Both the position numbers and the translations under genes were made by a program. The notes beneath the pieces were generated by a model. It saw only the letters and a program-made list of their open reading frames with translations. It made no database searches and had not been told where the DNA came from. From NCBI RefSeq assembly GCF_914767665.1, contig NC_059503.1, positions 20,708,001 to 20,772,000 of the forward strand: a stretch of DNA of 64,000 nucleotides. Reading direction: 5' to 3'. Source of the DNA: Harmonia axyridis. Lineage: Eukaryota > Arthropoda > Insecta > Coleoptera > Coccinellidae. Below, one piece after another: positions 10,719 through 23,100 of the stretch (position 1 is the stretch's first letter; every line of letters starts with the position of its first letter).

Positions 10719-11379
10719 ATTAAACAATTGATGATAACCGAGTAATAATATGGAAAAAACTTTTATTCAGTATTGCACTTTTTGGTTTCTTGTAGTTTTG
10801 TCTTATATGCTTCTGATTTCTAGAAAAACGTCAACAATATTCTAGAAATCCTCAGGAAAATCCAAATTATCATGAAGACCTCTTCTCGTCTGAAGATTCA
10901 AGTATGAGTTTGGCGATTTGGTCAACAATTAATGTTGGTAAATTTTATGTTTTCTTCGGAACTTTTTCTGACTGCCAAATAGTCAAGTTTTCTAGATTGA
11001 AAATTGAATCCATAAATTCAAGTGTCAAGAGTCAAGTGTCTTCTTGGGTAGTAATTTTGTACTTACTTTTGCCACTTCATGTGATATTTTTTTCTCTGGT
11101 GAAATCATTTTCAAATATTTCTAACAAAAAATTGTAAATATTGTCACAACCAATGCTTGTTACGCCGTTGTTGGTTGTTAAGAAAATATTGAAAAAAATT
11201 GCGATATCTAAAGATTTGTCAATAACATATAATTTGATTTTGACAAGTCAGTAGGCAGCTACCTAATAAGCTAGTAAATATGGTGTTTTCAGATATGTAT
11301 AATGACAGTGATTTCCCACAATCCGGGAGCCAATCTGTGAAATTTGCAATCAGAATCTTGCGGAAGAATAATTACCCCA

Positions 11380-11600
11380 ATATTCTCAGCTACCCTACAC
11401 CCCCTGCGATTTCATCCCCTTCTTGAATGATTGATAAATGACTATCGCCCCATCGAAAGGGAAAGGTGAAAGATGCACTCTGGAATAGCGGATTTCGCGA
11501 TTTGATGCGCGCCAGTATTCTGGATAAGTTACCGGAAGTCCGATTGGCCCGCAGGGGGTCCGCCAGCGCCAATGCCTGCTAACCACCACGCCTTCCGGTC
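11380..11600 (-). other. GC-rich island, possible exon or promoter
   Basis: This segment is strongly GC-rich compared with its flanks, with CpG-containing blocks (GCGCGCCAGTATTC, GGCCCGCAGGGGGTCC, CCTTCCGGTCGAAACG). Two overlapping minus-strand open frames of 60 and 64 codons run through it. Neither resembles a known family and no clean splice sites bound them. It could be an upstream noncoding first exon or promoter of the gene starting at 7400, or a transposon end. Confidence 0.3.
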
Positions 11601-12189
11601 GAAACGTTCTTGATGTTTATTTTGCATCAATGTACTTTAAAGTTGGCAGAGCGCAATCAATGGACGAGTTTCATATGAGGACGGAGATCATTTATTCAAA
11701 TTAGGTGAGCCAGTGGATTCGGTCTGCTGCTTGGAAACCACCTTTCCAGACAGCATCATCAGTTAAGATCATAATTAACAGATATTAATTGAAACGTGGT
11801 TGACAGCTTAAATAAGAAGAATAACTAATTTTCATTTTGGAAGAGCTTCATTGGAATTTTATTGAATCTGAGTCAGAATCTCAATTATTGGAATCATTTG
11901 AGACGTGAATAGCTTTTTTTGTCACATCATTAATGCTACTATGTTATTCTTCTGTGTTATAATTCGATTATTCTCTATTCTCGACCTGCAATATACTAGC
12001 AAGGAATATTATGCACTATGATGACATGATCGTTGCATGAATTTATAAGCACCCGAAAGTGTTTTAGATGAACTTGCAAATGTTTGTCTGAAGTTAATGC
12101 AAACTAATATTAACGTTGATGAAATTGATCAGAAATGTATTGGAAAGAGGCTCTTAAATAAACCCCAAACCATTTATTAAGATAAGCAC

Positions 12190-12830
12190 AACTCCCACCA
12201 ATAAAGGCGATCAAATTGCCACCCAACAGCAAGTGTACTGGGCAATGAAAGTGACCAAATCGACACCAACTTGACATACTATTTCATATGACGATGAACT
12301 AGCAGACTTGATCTATTCTAGAGGACTGGTAAGACCCTGCTGCCTAATAAAATTCTGGAAACTAGGAAAACTTTTGAATATTAGAAATATTCTTGTCTAT
12401 TCAAGTGAGTTTAAATATACTTTATCCAAATAAAAAGAAAAAATCAGTTAACCAACGGCCTAAATTCGGGTAAAATGCTCATTTCATGAATCTAAGTATC
12501 GAACTGGTCTATGCGAATTGTCAGTAAGATAATATAAAAAAGAAAGCTGCTACCAATGAAAGTAACCAATTCGGCATGCGGTGAAGCGTATACAGCCAAT
12601 AGAAACAGCCAAATCTACATATTTTGGTTTCAGAGACCATCCGCTATAATACCAGGATTCATTTCAAATACTATTAGGCAATATACACCCTGTCTCCTAA
12701 TGAATTTCCGGACAACCCTTATAAAATCAAAACATTCTGGCTTCCTCCAAGTGACTTTGGATAGACTATACCAATATCATTGTTGGTACATTATGCCTTC
12801 AGGCATAATCTAAATACTGTATGACTTTTG
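12190..12830. repeat. Possible degenerate duplicated segment
   Basis: Similar blocks occur twice in order: GGCAATGAAAGTGACCAAATCG at 12241, then CCTGCTGCCTAATAAAATTCTGG; and AATGAAAGTAACCAATTCGG at 12556, then CCTGTCTCCTAATGAATTTCCGG. This suggests an old tandem duplication of roughly 320 bp. No protein was recognised. Confidence 0.4.
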
Positions 12831-13029
12831 AGCATCATATAATCAGAGAATAATCTTCATATCTATTAATTAGTTTTATTAACTAAATTATGAAATCTCG
12901 CTAAATGGATTGAGGATAAATCATACCTACTTTTTTCGATCAGAAACTCCAGCACATTCAGCAATAACCATGGGCAGCTTTCAAATATAAGAAACCAAAA
13001 TAAAGAGACCAAAACTCATACTGTAAGCC

Positions 13030-13860
13030 AGAATGAAGATGACACCTGGATCAAGTAGGTACTTTGAAGACCTTCTTAGAAACAACGAACCAACTGATGC
13101 AGCAAAAAGTACCCCCAATATATACATAAACATAATGCAGATATAAGGAAAGCACTGGCAAAACAGAAGATAGAAAACTTCAGGCCAAGACGTCAAAACC
13201 AATGAACTCCTAAAATACGGAGGAGAAAAGCTAATTCTCGAACTCACCAACAAAATACTCCCCCATAACATGATTCCGGATGAATTGCGAATAAGTACTC
13301 TTCTGCTGCTATTCAAAAATGGTAAGTAATAAAAAACCTGCAAATTATAGAGAAATGCATTGTCTATATACTACAAATTAATAACAAAAATTATGACAAC
13401 CATTGTGACTGAATAATTCGCAAATACACAACAAGGATTTAGAACTGGTACATCCTGTAGAGATGATGCATTTGTAATTAGACAAATAACGGAAAATATT
13501 GAATAATAATAAACCAATATTTTTTAGTTTTAGCTTCTGATAGGATCCATCTTCAGGATATAGTAGATACATCTTCTAAATGTCAGGCAAATACCGAGTA
13601 ACATCAGTTAAACAATAGAGAACATCAGAGAACAAAAAAATCCAGGCAAAAATTAACAACACAGTCTTTTCAGCAATAACAGTAGAAAGAGGCATACGAC
13701 AAGGAGACTCTCTGTTGTTCAACATCAACAAGTTCGTGAGCTACAGCCTACCTAACCTCAATGTTAGAGCAAGTCTTTCTCATGAAGCAATAGAGAGTTT
13801 CTCATTTTAGTATTCTGATGTTGGATTTCATTATGGAGTTCGTCAAAGCATCCAATAAAC
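13030..13860 (+). mobile_element. Decayed non-LTR retrotransposon reverse-transcriptase relic
   Basis: Separate plus-strand frames keep pieces of an endonuclease/reverse-transcriptase polyprotein in the right order. E-L-L-K-Y-G-G-E-K and IPDELRISTLLLLFKNG lie at about 13200-13330. QGFRTGTSCRDDAFVIRQ lies at about 13434-13490. RGIRQGDSL, a reverse-transcriptase motif, lies at about 13690. The YADD/FADD motif is missing. Many stops and frame changes show an old, inactive copy. The long minus-strand frame at 12981-13343 is only its complement. Clade not assigned. Confidence 0.7.
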
Positions 13861-16800
13861 ATTCTGAAGAAATTGAAAAACTTACTGCCATCACGTCTTA
13901 AGGAAGGAGTATCGTAAGACCTAGGAAGTTTCCCAAAAATATGATGAAATAAAGATGACGAATCTTTGATGTAGAACAGGCAATGTGCTCATTTTAAAGA
14001 AGTAAGAAGTAGATGTAGAACAAAATTATAACTACATAATTATGATCACTATCAACATTTTTCCATTTCCAGTGGTCTCGAAGAAGAATAATTTTTAAAA
14101 ATCTATAAAAGGTCTTACCATGGATTCGGCCCGTCGCTTTAATGGTCTTGTTATTGATTTTCTCTCTTGGGAGACAGGTTTTGATTCTAGGCATTGAAGT
14201 CAATTTTTCAGGTCACAAAAACTCATATATTTTGCAATAACACATGGGATTTTGTCAAATGTGTTTTATTCCAACTGGATGTATAGTACAACGACATTGT
14301 CTATCGGTTAGAAAAGGCCATTTTTTCAGGTAAAATCACCTGATGATGAAGACATGTATTCTCTTAAAACTATTCATTATTCATTTCGCTTTTTTCAATA
14401 ATTATATAATGCCATAATGCGCTTTTTCTCGGTTTTTGCCTCTGGTACATTTACCAAAAAAACTAAAGAACCGACTTTTTAATGCAACTAGCGCCAATTC
14501 ACAAGTTCTCACCCACGGCATCTACCAAATGAAACAAAAATGCAACTTTGTACCTCAAAATGTCTCACATTGGCTTCAATTGAGTTAATTTCAGAACCTT
14601 TTTTCTAGCCAGAACTTTCGATTTTTTTTTTGGCATGAATATTCGATCGATAAAGTACCCGGGCCGCAGAGCTCCCCTTATACCACACAGTATTCTGTGA
14701 TCTACTTGGTACTCTTCGTCATATAAGTGACCTTTTTATAATTACATTTTTTGCTTTTTCGGAAATTTTACAATTTTCTTCCATTTTATCTTAGTTCATA
14801 ACTATGAATAGTTTCATAAAAATTTTATATGCGTTCACTTTGATAAGAGTGAATTAAATTTTCCATCTCGTGGATGTAGTGGCGTTACTGCTATGATAAA
14901 AGTTTCTATGCACCAGGGATATTGAGAGATATTGATGTCCTTAGGACATTTCCTTAATGCCCTTGAAACATAAATAACTATTCTGGAAACTTCAAATCTC
15001 TTGTTTTTCACTTACCTACTTGGATGCACAGAACTTGAATTTGTTATTATTGCTTTCTAGATTTCGAAGGTAATCTTGGGATCGAAATATTTTTGGGATC
15101 GCATTCAAAATTTCCGTTCAGAAAAGTGCATTTCAGATTGATATAAATCTTTGAATTCATACCTGTCGAAGCAGCCTTAATTCACTTGTAGAAAAAAGCA
15201 TTCAAATTTCAGTTCCTTCAGATATAACAGCTTGGTTTTGTTAAAATTTTGATGGATTTTCGGACTGGGAATTGAAGTGATCTATAGTAATTTCAAATAA
15301 ACGATGCGTGTGACGAATGCGCAATTTAAGAACTATAAGACCACAAAACAACGTAGGTACTTTGTGAGGTAGATTTGAAAAACAGGGAGCCTTGTGTTAT
15401 CCCTCCGACGTATTCGATCTAATATCTCTTTCAATTCTCGGTTAATGTAAAGTTTAAACTCGGTCTGATGTGTTTTCAGTGTAATATCCAATTTTTTTCT
15501 GGACGTTCTTCTCCAATTTTCTCTGATTCTGGTGATAATGTAGTTGGTGAATGATAAATAGATTAGACTGAAGAGATGCCTCTAAGTGAGAATCAGTTTT
15601 GGCATGATCATTCATTTATTCGTTGTATTATTGCACTGGGATGGATCAATCAGTTCTAAACAATTACAATTCAGAGTAAAAGAATGAGTTGAATACATCA
15701 ACATTGCCATTTCAACACACCTATTTTCATTACCTGTGGTGTGAGATTTCTGTAATTTTCACGCTAATTGTGGGAAATTCATCTACGATTTTCACTCAGA
15801 GATGTCGCTTTTCCAAACGGCTAAAAAGAAAACTTCTTTATTTACTCCCTATACTACATACCTTGGATTATTGATATTAATGTTTTAAGCAACATACGAT
15901 ATACTTAGTTACTGAAATAATCAAAAGAGTAAAATATCCTTCCATCGATTAAATATCTTTCAACTTGTCTCATGAAACTATTTATATCAAAAAAGTATCT
16001 TCAAATAACTATATAGTTGAGACGAAAAACAATCGCAAGCGAAGTTATTTTTTACCCATTGTCTCAATTTTGTCCATAAAATTTTCATTAGATGTATTTT
16101 AAGGATACCCGTACTATATATCTTTATAAAGATATATGTGGACGCCGGATACCTCTTGGACATCCATTGAACATCCAATATATCTAAAGGGCATCTGAAA
16201 TATTCATTACAGATATCCATAGAACAAACCTATGCTATCTGAGGAGGGAAATTATCAGGTAAAATCATTTCTAATGAGAGATCTAATTTTCTACATATAT
16301 ATTTGAATGTTAAATAATAACATTTTGTTATACAACACTCATTGTTCATAAAATCAAAATAAATATAAAAATAATGGGAATATCTTTACATAACAAATGC
16401 TTTTTTAATTCCTATGTATGAATCCTGAAAAGGAAATTACAAAAAGATCTATAATATGTAGTTGAAACAATTCGATTTGATAATATAAAAGTTCAGGAAA
16501 TCAATGAGTTCATTAAAAGTGATAAACATCAAATGATGAAGAATTGGTATTAGCATCAACAAAAACCAAATTCATGAAGAAATGAGTTATAGGATGTTTA
16601 AAAGGTTTGATTTGTGTCTGGATTTTTGAAAACATCTAGAAGTCACGATTACAGTAAAATATCTCATCTTTCAAATACCAATGCATCAAGGTAGTCGTTA
16701 ATCACAGCGTGGCAAAACATAGTGAATATCCTTAATCCAATTCCAAGGCTTACTTGCGCTTTTCAAGTGAAATATAAGAGTTTGAAAACTAGAGAGAGAG

Positions 16801-17054
16801 TATTTTTTGGATGAAGAGAAAATTTAGAATATACAACTTCAGAATTTTTCTAATGGAAAATGATTTACTTTTACTGAAACTATGCGTTTGTTGAGTACAT
16901 AAAAATATATATTTCGTGCATTCATTAATGAGTGATAGGAACTCTCATCTGTAGTTTCAGCAATATTTCACCAATTACAAATTACCAAAACAACACAACT
17001 CCAGGCTCAATCAAGTGCAACTCCACAAACAATTCAATGAGATCATTAATTCAA
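13861..17054. other. AT-rich intergenic DNA, nothing recognised
   Basis: This stretch lies between the reverse-transcriptase relic and the 3' end of the Mcc gene. No supported exon, RNA gene or clear repeat was found. Small open frames have no recognisable motifs. Confidence 0.5.
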
Positions 17055-17060
17055 TTTATT
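17055..17060 (-). terminator. Polyadenylation signal AATAAA downstream of Mcc
   Basis: AATAAA on the minus strand starts 28 bases past the Mcc stop codon at 17088. It is the nearest canonical signal and would give a very short 3' UTR. More distal sites are possible in this AT-rich sequence. Confidence 0.4.
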
Positions 17061-17087
17061 CTATATAATAATGCCTTATGTTTATAG

Positions 17088-17174
17088 TTATACAGCTAAA
17101 GATGCCAAAGAGTTATCTGAACTATTTGTCGGTGGCGTTTCCATAGATGCTATTCGCTGTTGTAAGGTATTAAC
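17088..17174 (-). CDS. Mcc: Mcc last coding exon
   Basis: The acceptor TTTCAG at 17175-17180 opens 28 codons and a TAA at 17090-17088. It begins VNTLQQRIASME, aligned to the human VRMLKQRIALLEEE block, and ends D-N-S-L-A-S-L-A-V. The terminal L-A-V fits a class II PDZ ligand, whereas the human tail is class I (T-S-L). The intron before it is 2558 nt and holds a mariner. Confidence 0.93.
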   Translation of the reverse strand, partial: VNTLQQRIASMETPPTNSSDNSLASLAV

Positions 17175-20100
17175 CTGAAATGGAATAATTTAACAATTAT
17201 GATTATGAACTTGTCATAAATGGTCATTCACACTATATGTTAGTGTCCAGGAGCTCGTGGACTCCAGAATTACGTCATAGTATAATAGCAGAAAGTTTCT
17301 TTACGCATTATACGGTTTGATAAGTCAGTGACTTTTTGAATAAAACAAATTTTTTTCGACAAAAAAACATTTTATTTTTCTACATAATCAGCTTTTAGCT
17401 CGATACATTTAGTCCAACGTTTTTCTATGATAATTTTTTTATTCCCTCCAAATAATAGGTTTCTTCGAGGCTCTCAAAATAGGCGTTTGTTTCGGTAATG
17501 ACTTCTTCATTCGACTCAAATCTCTGACCGCCCAGTCATTTCTTGAGGTTTGGAAACAGAAAATAGTCGCAGGGGGCTAAATCTGGAGAATGAGCTGGAT
17601 GAGGTAGCAGTTCGTAGCGCAATTGGTAGATTTTGGCCATCGTGATTAGACGAGTGTCAGACACGTGCATTGTCTTGATGGAACAGCACTTTCTTCTCCG
17701 ACAAATGCGGCCGTTTTTGCTTCAAATCACCGTCAAATCTGTTCAAAAGCTTCGAATAATATTCGCCGTTGATCGTTTCACCTTTCTCGAGGTAATCAAT
17801 GTGAATGACACTGCGTGCATCCCAAAAAACTGTGGCCATGATCTTGTTGGCTGACAGACTCTGTTTTGCCTTTTTTGGTCCACGTTCACCCCCTGCAACC
17901 CACTGTTTCGATTGTTCTTTGGTCTCTGGAGTGTTGTGATGGATCCTAGTTCCGTACACAGTAACAAAATGGCGCAAAAACTCCTTCGGATTACAGCTGA
18001 ACACCGCTATACACTATTTTGAAGTGGTCACCCATCTTGCGGAGAGTTTTTTCATGTTCAAATACTCGTGTAAAATATTATGTACCTGTTCATTTGAGAT
18101 ACATACAGCATCAGCTAACTCACGCACTTTCATTCTCCGATCGTCCAATATCATTTCATGGACTTTATCGGCGATTTCCGGCGTGATCCCTTCTTTTGGG
18201 CGACCTGAACTTTCGGCATTACTAGTGCTGGTACGACCACAACGGAACTCTGTAAACCATTTTTTTATCATTGAAATTGATGGTGCCGAGTCCCCGTAAT
18301 ATTTATCAAGTCTTTCCTTAGTTTCAGTGACCGATTTTTTAAGTAGAAAGTAATGCTTAATCAGCACAGTGAATTCACTTTTTTCCATTCTCTAAAAATT
18401 CACGAGGTGGTCTGCTTTGAACGGCTATAAAACAGCAACTGCACGTCGTAACTTGCTGAAAATTGAAATGTTGCCCACTTATAGATCACAGATGACGGAT
18501 GCATTGTTGCATTGGAAGTAAATGCGCGGGAAATTAAAAAAGTTACGGACTTATCAAACCGCCCTCGTACCCAGAGGGGGTCAGGTAGAAATGGCCACGA
18601 ATAAATTTAGATAATCTTGGATTTGGTAATTAGCGGGTGATAAAGTTCTATAAAATTGGGATCCTTTCACGTTTTTTTGCGTAACTATCAAAACTGTTAG
18701 GAGGGTTATTAAGCCTCCGGATAAATAACCACTAAAATAAATAGAACTTTTATTTTAAGGAGCCTTCTGAAATGAGTGAGCAAGCTGCGTTGCATTTCGT
18801 TTTCAGTTATGAACAAAGATCGGATATCCACAAAAGTTAACACAGTTTTTGATGACTGATTACCAGTAGTGGTGATTCAACAACTATAGAATTGTTCCGA
18901 GTAAAAAGGATGTTTTGAAATTCCAGAGCATTCCTCGGAACTAAGATCTATTTCTATTATTAGAAAAATCGTCCTAGATTGAGAACACGAACTAGGAATT
19001 TATGAAGAAGAAGAAAGGGAAAAAATTTTAAAAATATGAACAACACATAATCTTGATATCAAAAATATATTTTGCTACGATGATACTGAATATGATCTTT
19101 TTTCAGCGGAAATATGAGTTTTTGATATTTTTATTCTGATTTGGAAACCTGGGTTCGAATTTCGCCGCTGGATCGATTTTATTTATTTATTTAATGAAAA
19201 AACGAGTTAAACCCTTTTATACAATAATAACAAATAACACGAATAACCTCGTGCAACACAATGAAATGGATAAGATTTAGGAATTTCAGTATAAGCAAAA
19301 TGATGGCGAAAAGCATATCATCACAGTAAACAACACATGTTACACAAAATTTAAACTGAGACGAAACTCGAAAGGCAGAACAAAAGAAAAGAAAAAAGAA
19401 AATAGTCTCAAAAAATTAAAAACAAAGTTCACGCTACGATAGGCCGACATATGAAATGTTTTCTATTGATAATTTCATATTTGCATCGTCACATTTAGAG
19501 ATATTTTGCGTAGAAAGAGGAAATAATAAATCATAATAAAACATTTGAATAGTTCTCAAGGATGTTATCGAGTTGAATATTTTATGATACTCTTTAGCTC
19601 CAAGAATGATTGAGATAAGAATTCCATTTAGTTTGTCATATATTGAAGAGTACATATACCTAGTGTCATAAAATAAAAAAATGCCAAAATTTTTTTTGAA
19701 TTCGATATAATATCTAATTGAATGAAATTTACCTGTGCTGAATGCTTTTCAACTAAAGTAAGCATTTGTTGTTCCATCTTCTTGAATTTGGCTTGATATC
19801 TCTTGTTATTTCTATCTACTGTTTCAGCTAATACACTGGAAATAAAAACAAATCTCATAATATTCTCCATCTCATAAAGATCGAACTTATGATACTTGAA
19901 CATTTGTTTAAGATAATAAACCTGCATACATACCTATTTGTTTGATTAAGGTCATGTACTATTTCCCTTCCTTCCAACAATCTTGCTTCAGCATTTTTTG
20001 TGACCTGCTCCAAGGTTGAGACCAATTCCTGCAGTCTCACTTTAAGTCTAGCTTCTCTCGCAAGCGCTTGCATCAGCTCCAACTCTACTCCTTGCGCATG

Positions 20101-23100
20101 TTCTGCATCAGAATATCCACGATCCTAGAACATTTAGATCTTTAGCAAACCTACTTTGTAATGTGATGTTGAAGGACATTTTGTCAGTCATTGGATCATT
20201 CTTTATAATTTTTTCCAGATATATTAGATCTAAATTCATGAGGTTATATAATTCTGCAGGTGCAGAATTAGTTAGGTTAAGCATTAGATAATGCCTAACC
20301 ATGAAATTCACTAGACGTACTCGTAAGTAGTCGTGCTTTCTTTGGATACTGTATTACTATTACTGATAGCTCAAAAGTAACCTCTATCAGATAGCAAAAT
20401 GACATTCACATGTTATTAAATTCAACTTTAATAGTGTTGATAGAATACTTAATTTCGGTGTTTGGGATGAAAATTGTGCGATCGAACTTCATGTAATATA
20501 TGACTTCAATTGAATGGAGCATAAGCACATTCTATATGCGTTTCTGAATGGTTTTATAAAGCTGTATTTTTTTGGAAGTTTCAATGTTTTCTATCCCTTT
20601 TCAAGTAGGCCTCTGTGAAATCTCCCAGAAGCTAAGAGCTTGCACGAGTTAGGAGAATCTGTTATGTTCTGTGAATTGCCACTGTATTTCAGCGCCACTT
20701 CAGGCACAGAACAGTTAATTGATGTAAATTAAAAAAAAAAAATTAAAAAAAAAATTTAGAAACTATTTACCCGATTTTGTGATGCTAAAGCTAAAAGTGC
20801 TTCTGTATCTTTCAACTGTCCTTGTAGATTTTTCAATGTAGCCGATTGAGCCCTCTGTTGTCCTTCTACATATTTAAGTTTAAGTTGCATGGCACTCTTA
20901 TCTTTTTCCAAAGCAAAAATCTTTGATACCAGCTCAGATTTCTCCTCCCTAAGACTCATTAATTCCTGTAATTGAGAAAATGAATTGTAGACATATATTA
21001 TAACCCATTATTAAACTTTTGTTTACCTGTAATAACACTGCCATCTCAAGGTCCATTTTTCTAGATTCCTGATTATTCATAGGTTTCACATGTACGTTTT
21101 CTACGTAAGTTGATTCAAGAGACACACAAGTTCCTTGAATATTACTCCTTTCTGCTTTTAGTCGAGAAACATGCTCTCTGAGTCTAGTTTCGTGTTCGGT
21201 AGTCCATTCTTCATTACTAAATGAAAATAACAGAAAAAAATAAATTAATATTAATATATCAACAAATTTTCCAAAGACCAATATTTCATATTGTAGAAAA
21301 TTTGTATGGATGACTTACTCATCAATCTTAGAACCATTATAAACATGATTTTGCCAAGGCGAAAGCAACATATCGGATGATATCTCATAAGAGTCGAGGT
21401 AAGTGAGAAGTTGTTTAGCAACAGTTTCTGCAGCGCTCCTATTCTGTATGGATTCTGTGTTCCCTTCATTTAATGCTAATTCAGTCTCGAGTAGAGCCAA
21501 CAGTACGTCGTAGGCTTCTATGGCACGATCGGTCACTCCTAACGCTAAACGTAATGCAACAGCATTTGACTCATATTTACCACATAACAAGACCAATCTG
21601 AAATTAAGAAGTTGAAAATAATTATTCGGAAATCAGTCTTGGTAGTTTTAGACTACTCTGATTTCGTCACTCAATAAGTCACGGGTTTGGGCCCAGATAG
21701 GACCGCCAAAATTTCTCGTTAGTATCAAGCTTCAAAAGATGTGTGTCAAAAAACGTAGAGAAGTCTGAATCGAGATATTGAGGGTTAAGTACTACTTTTA
21801 CTGCTGCTTGACAAATGGATAACCACCAGTTTAGTTTATTGTCAATGCCCCTTGTCCCAAATGGATAAGGATGAAAACCATGGTCAAATCGAACGAATTA
21901 CGCTTCCACTGATTGACCACCCAACTTATTTTTCAGATTTGATCCCCAGTGAATACTGGCTTTTTTCAGATCTCAAAAAAAGCTCCAGGAAAAGACATTG
22001 GGTTCTAATGATGGCAAGCACGCATTTTTCTAGGGGAAAGGTATTGAAGAGTTACAGGAGCATGATATAAATATTGAAGGTGACAAATAAAGTCAAATTT
22101 CCAAGAAAAAATGCATTTTAACTGATTATACCTGAGTTGTTGAGTGGAACATTAGGATCATCAAATTTTGGTCTGAGTTGTAAACGGCACCACAAAAAAT
22201 TTTAGCACTTCTAGATAAACAGTATGTTTTTGCGCGTGTGAAATTTTTTAACACATCTTCAGGAACCAACCTGAGTACTCTCCGCGAATTCTTTTTTCTC
22301 TTTGCTGTACTGAAACCAATTGTCGATATCGAAAATATTTGTTCAGTTTTTGACTAGGAAGTTATAGTGATGAAAAATCAATGACTGTTTTTCACAAATC
22401 TTGTCTTTCAGACTAACTTTATCTACTTCACGAATCTTTCTTTTACACGTCGTGTCGAATATACAGGGTGTTCCTAAATTGGACCTACAAACGAAAATAA
22501 CGGATTCCTCGGATTATTTTAAGAAAAGTCCTATAAATTTTCTGCCCTCGAGATATAGAGTGTTAGGTTTCCTTTCTTTTTCAATTTTATTTTTCAAAGC
22601 ACCTTCCTTTCACAAGATATTCAACTCAAATTTAACATAGCTATTCTAATTTAAAGTTTCCATCATGTGATATGCTAATTTTGAATGCAAATTTACAGGG
22701 TAATATTTTTTTCTGGAAGACTGCCCCCTTCTTTCGTCCAGAACTTTGTTTTAGTGGATCACTGGTACTTTCGAAAAATTAGAAGAAACTTTGGTCCAGC
22801 ACTACATTTTTTGTTTTTTTTGTAGTTTTGTCGTATCTGTTACCAATTTTGAGAAAATAATTTCAAATCTTTCTCTAGTAATCCTCTAGAAAATCCAAAT
22901 TATTATAAAGATTCAGTAAGTTGAGATCAATAAATGTTACGTCTTAACTCAAGTCTTTACTTTAGCGAAGATAAATAAAGATTCGATAAACTGTTATAAT
23001 CATCACAAAGAAGTAGGACTATAAGAAACCATCCTGTGTCTCGAAACTAAAGCGTTTGAGGATTTATAGGACTCTCATTTTCCTTTGAGCTTTCAATTTA

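Larger units (their letters stand above)
10463..10747 (+). mobile_element. 285-bp insertion with 12-bp target duplication and ribozyme-like hairpin
   Basis: The 12-mer ATATGGAAAAAA lies at both edges (10451-10462 and 10748-10759). The related repeat at 22775-22790 is uninterrupted at the matching point. Inside are perfect 32-bp inverted repeats (10464-10495 and 10687-10718) and, near the right arm, a hammerhead-like hairpin at 10620-10659 followed by AATAAAATAAAA. There is no coding capacity. A short non-autonomous retroelement, or a Penelope-like terminal piece, is the best reading. A MITE is less likely because the target duplication is 12 bp and sequence lies outside the inverted repeats. 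Confidence 0.7.
10370..10905 (+). repeat. MITE-type repeat fragment, interrupted by a 285-bp insertion
   Basis: The sequence on both sides of 10463-10747 matches 22696-22920. Shared blocks are TATTTTTTTCTGGA, CAGAACTTTG/CAGAACTTTT, GGA-CACTGGTA-TTCGAAA, TTGTAGTTTTGTC and AATCCAAATTAT. Copy 2 is uninterrupted and so serves as the empty site for the insertion. Confidence 0.7.

Noticed and set aside
11740..11760. CTGATGATGCTGTCTGGAAAGG on the minus strand as a hammerhead
   Set aside because: Both core strings occur, but the sequence between them does not form a helix.
12981..13343. 120-codon minus-strand frame with hydrophobic stretches that looks like a membrane protein
   Set aside because: It is the complement of a plus-strand reverse-transcriptase relic, and the apparent membrane segments are a by-product.
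19130..19175. GGTTCGAATTTC resembling a tRNA B box
   Set aside because: No A box at the required distance and no acceptor stem pairing.
22215..22265. CTGAAGATGTGTT...CACACGCG on the minus strand as a ribozyme
   Set aside because: A good hairpin is present, but the GAAA core strand that must follow helix II is absent.
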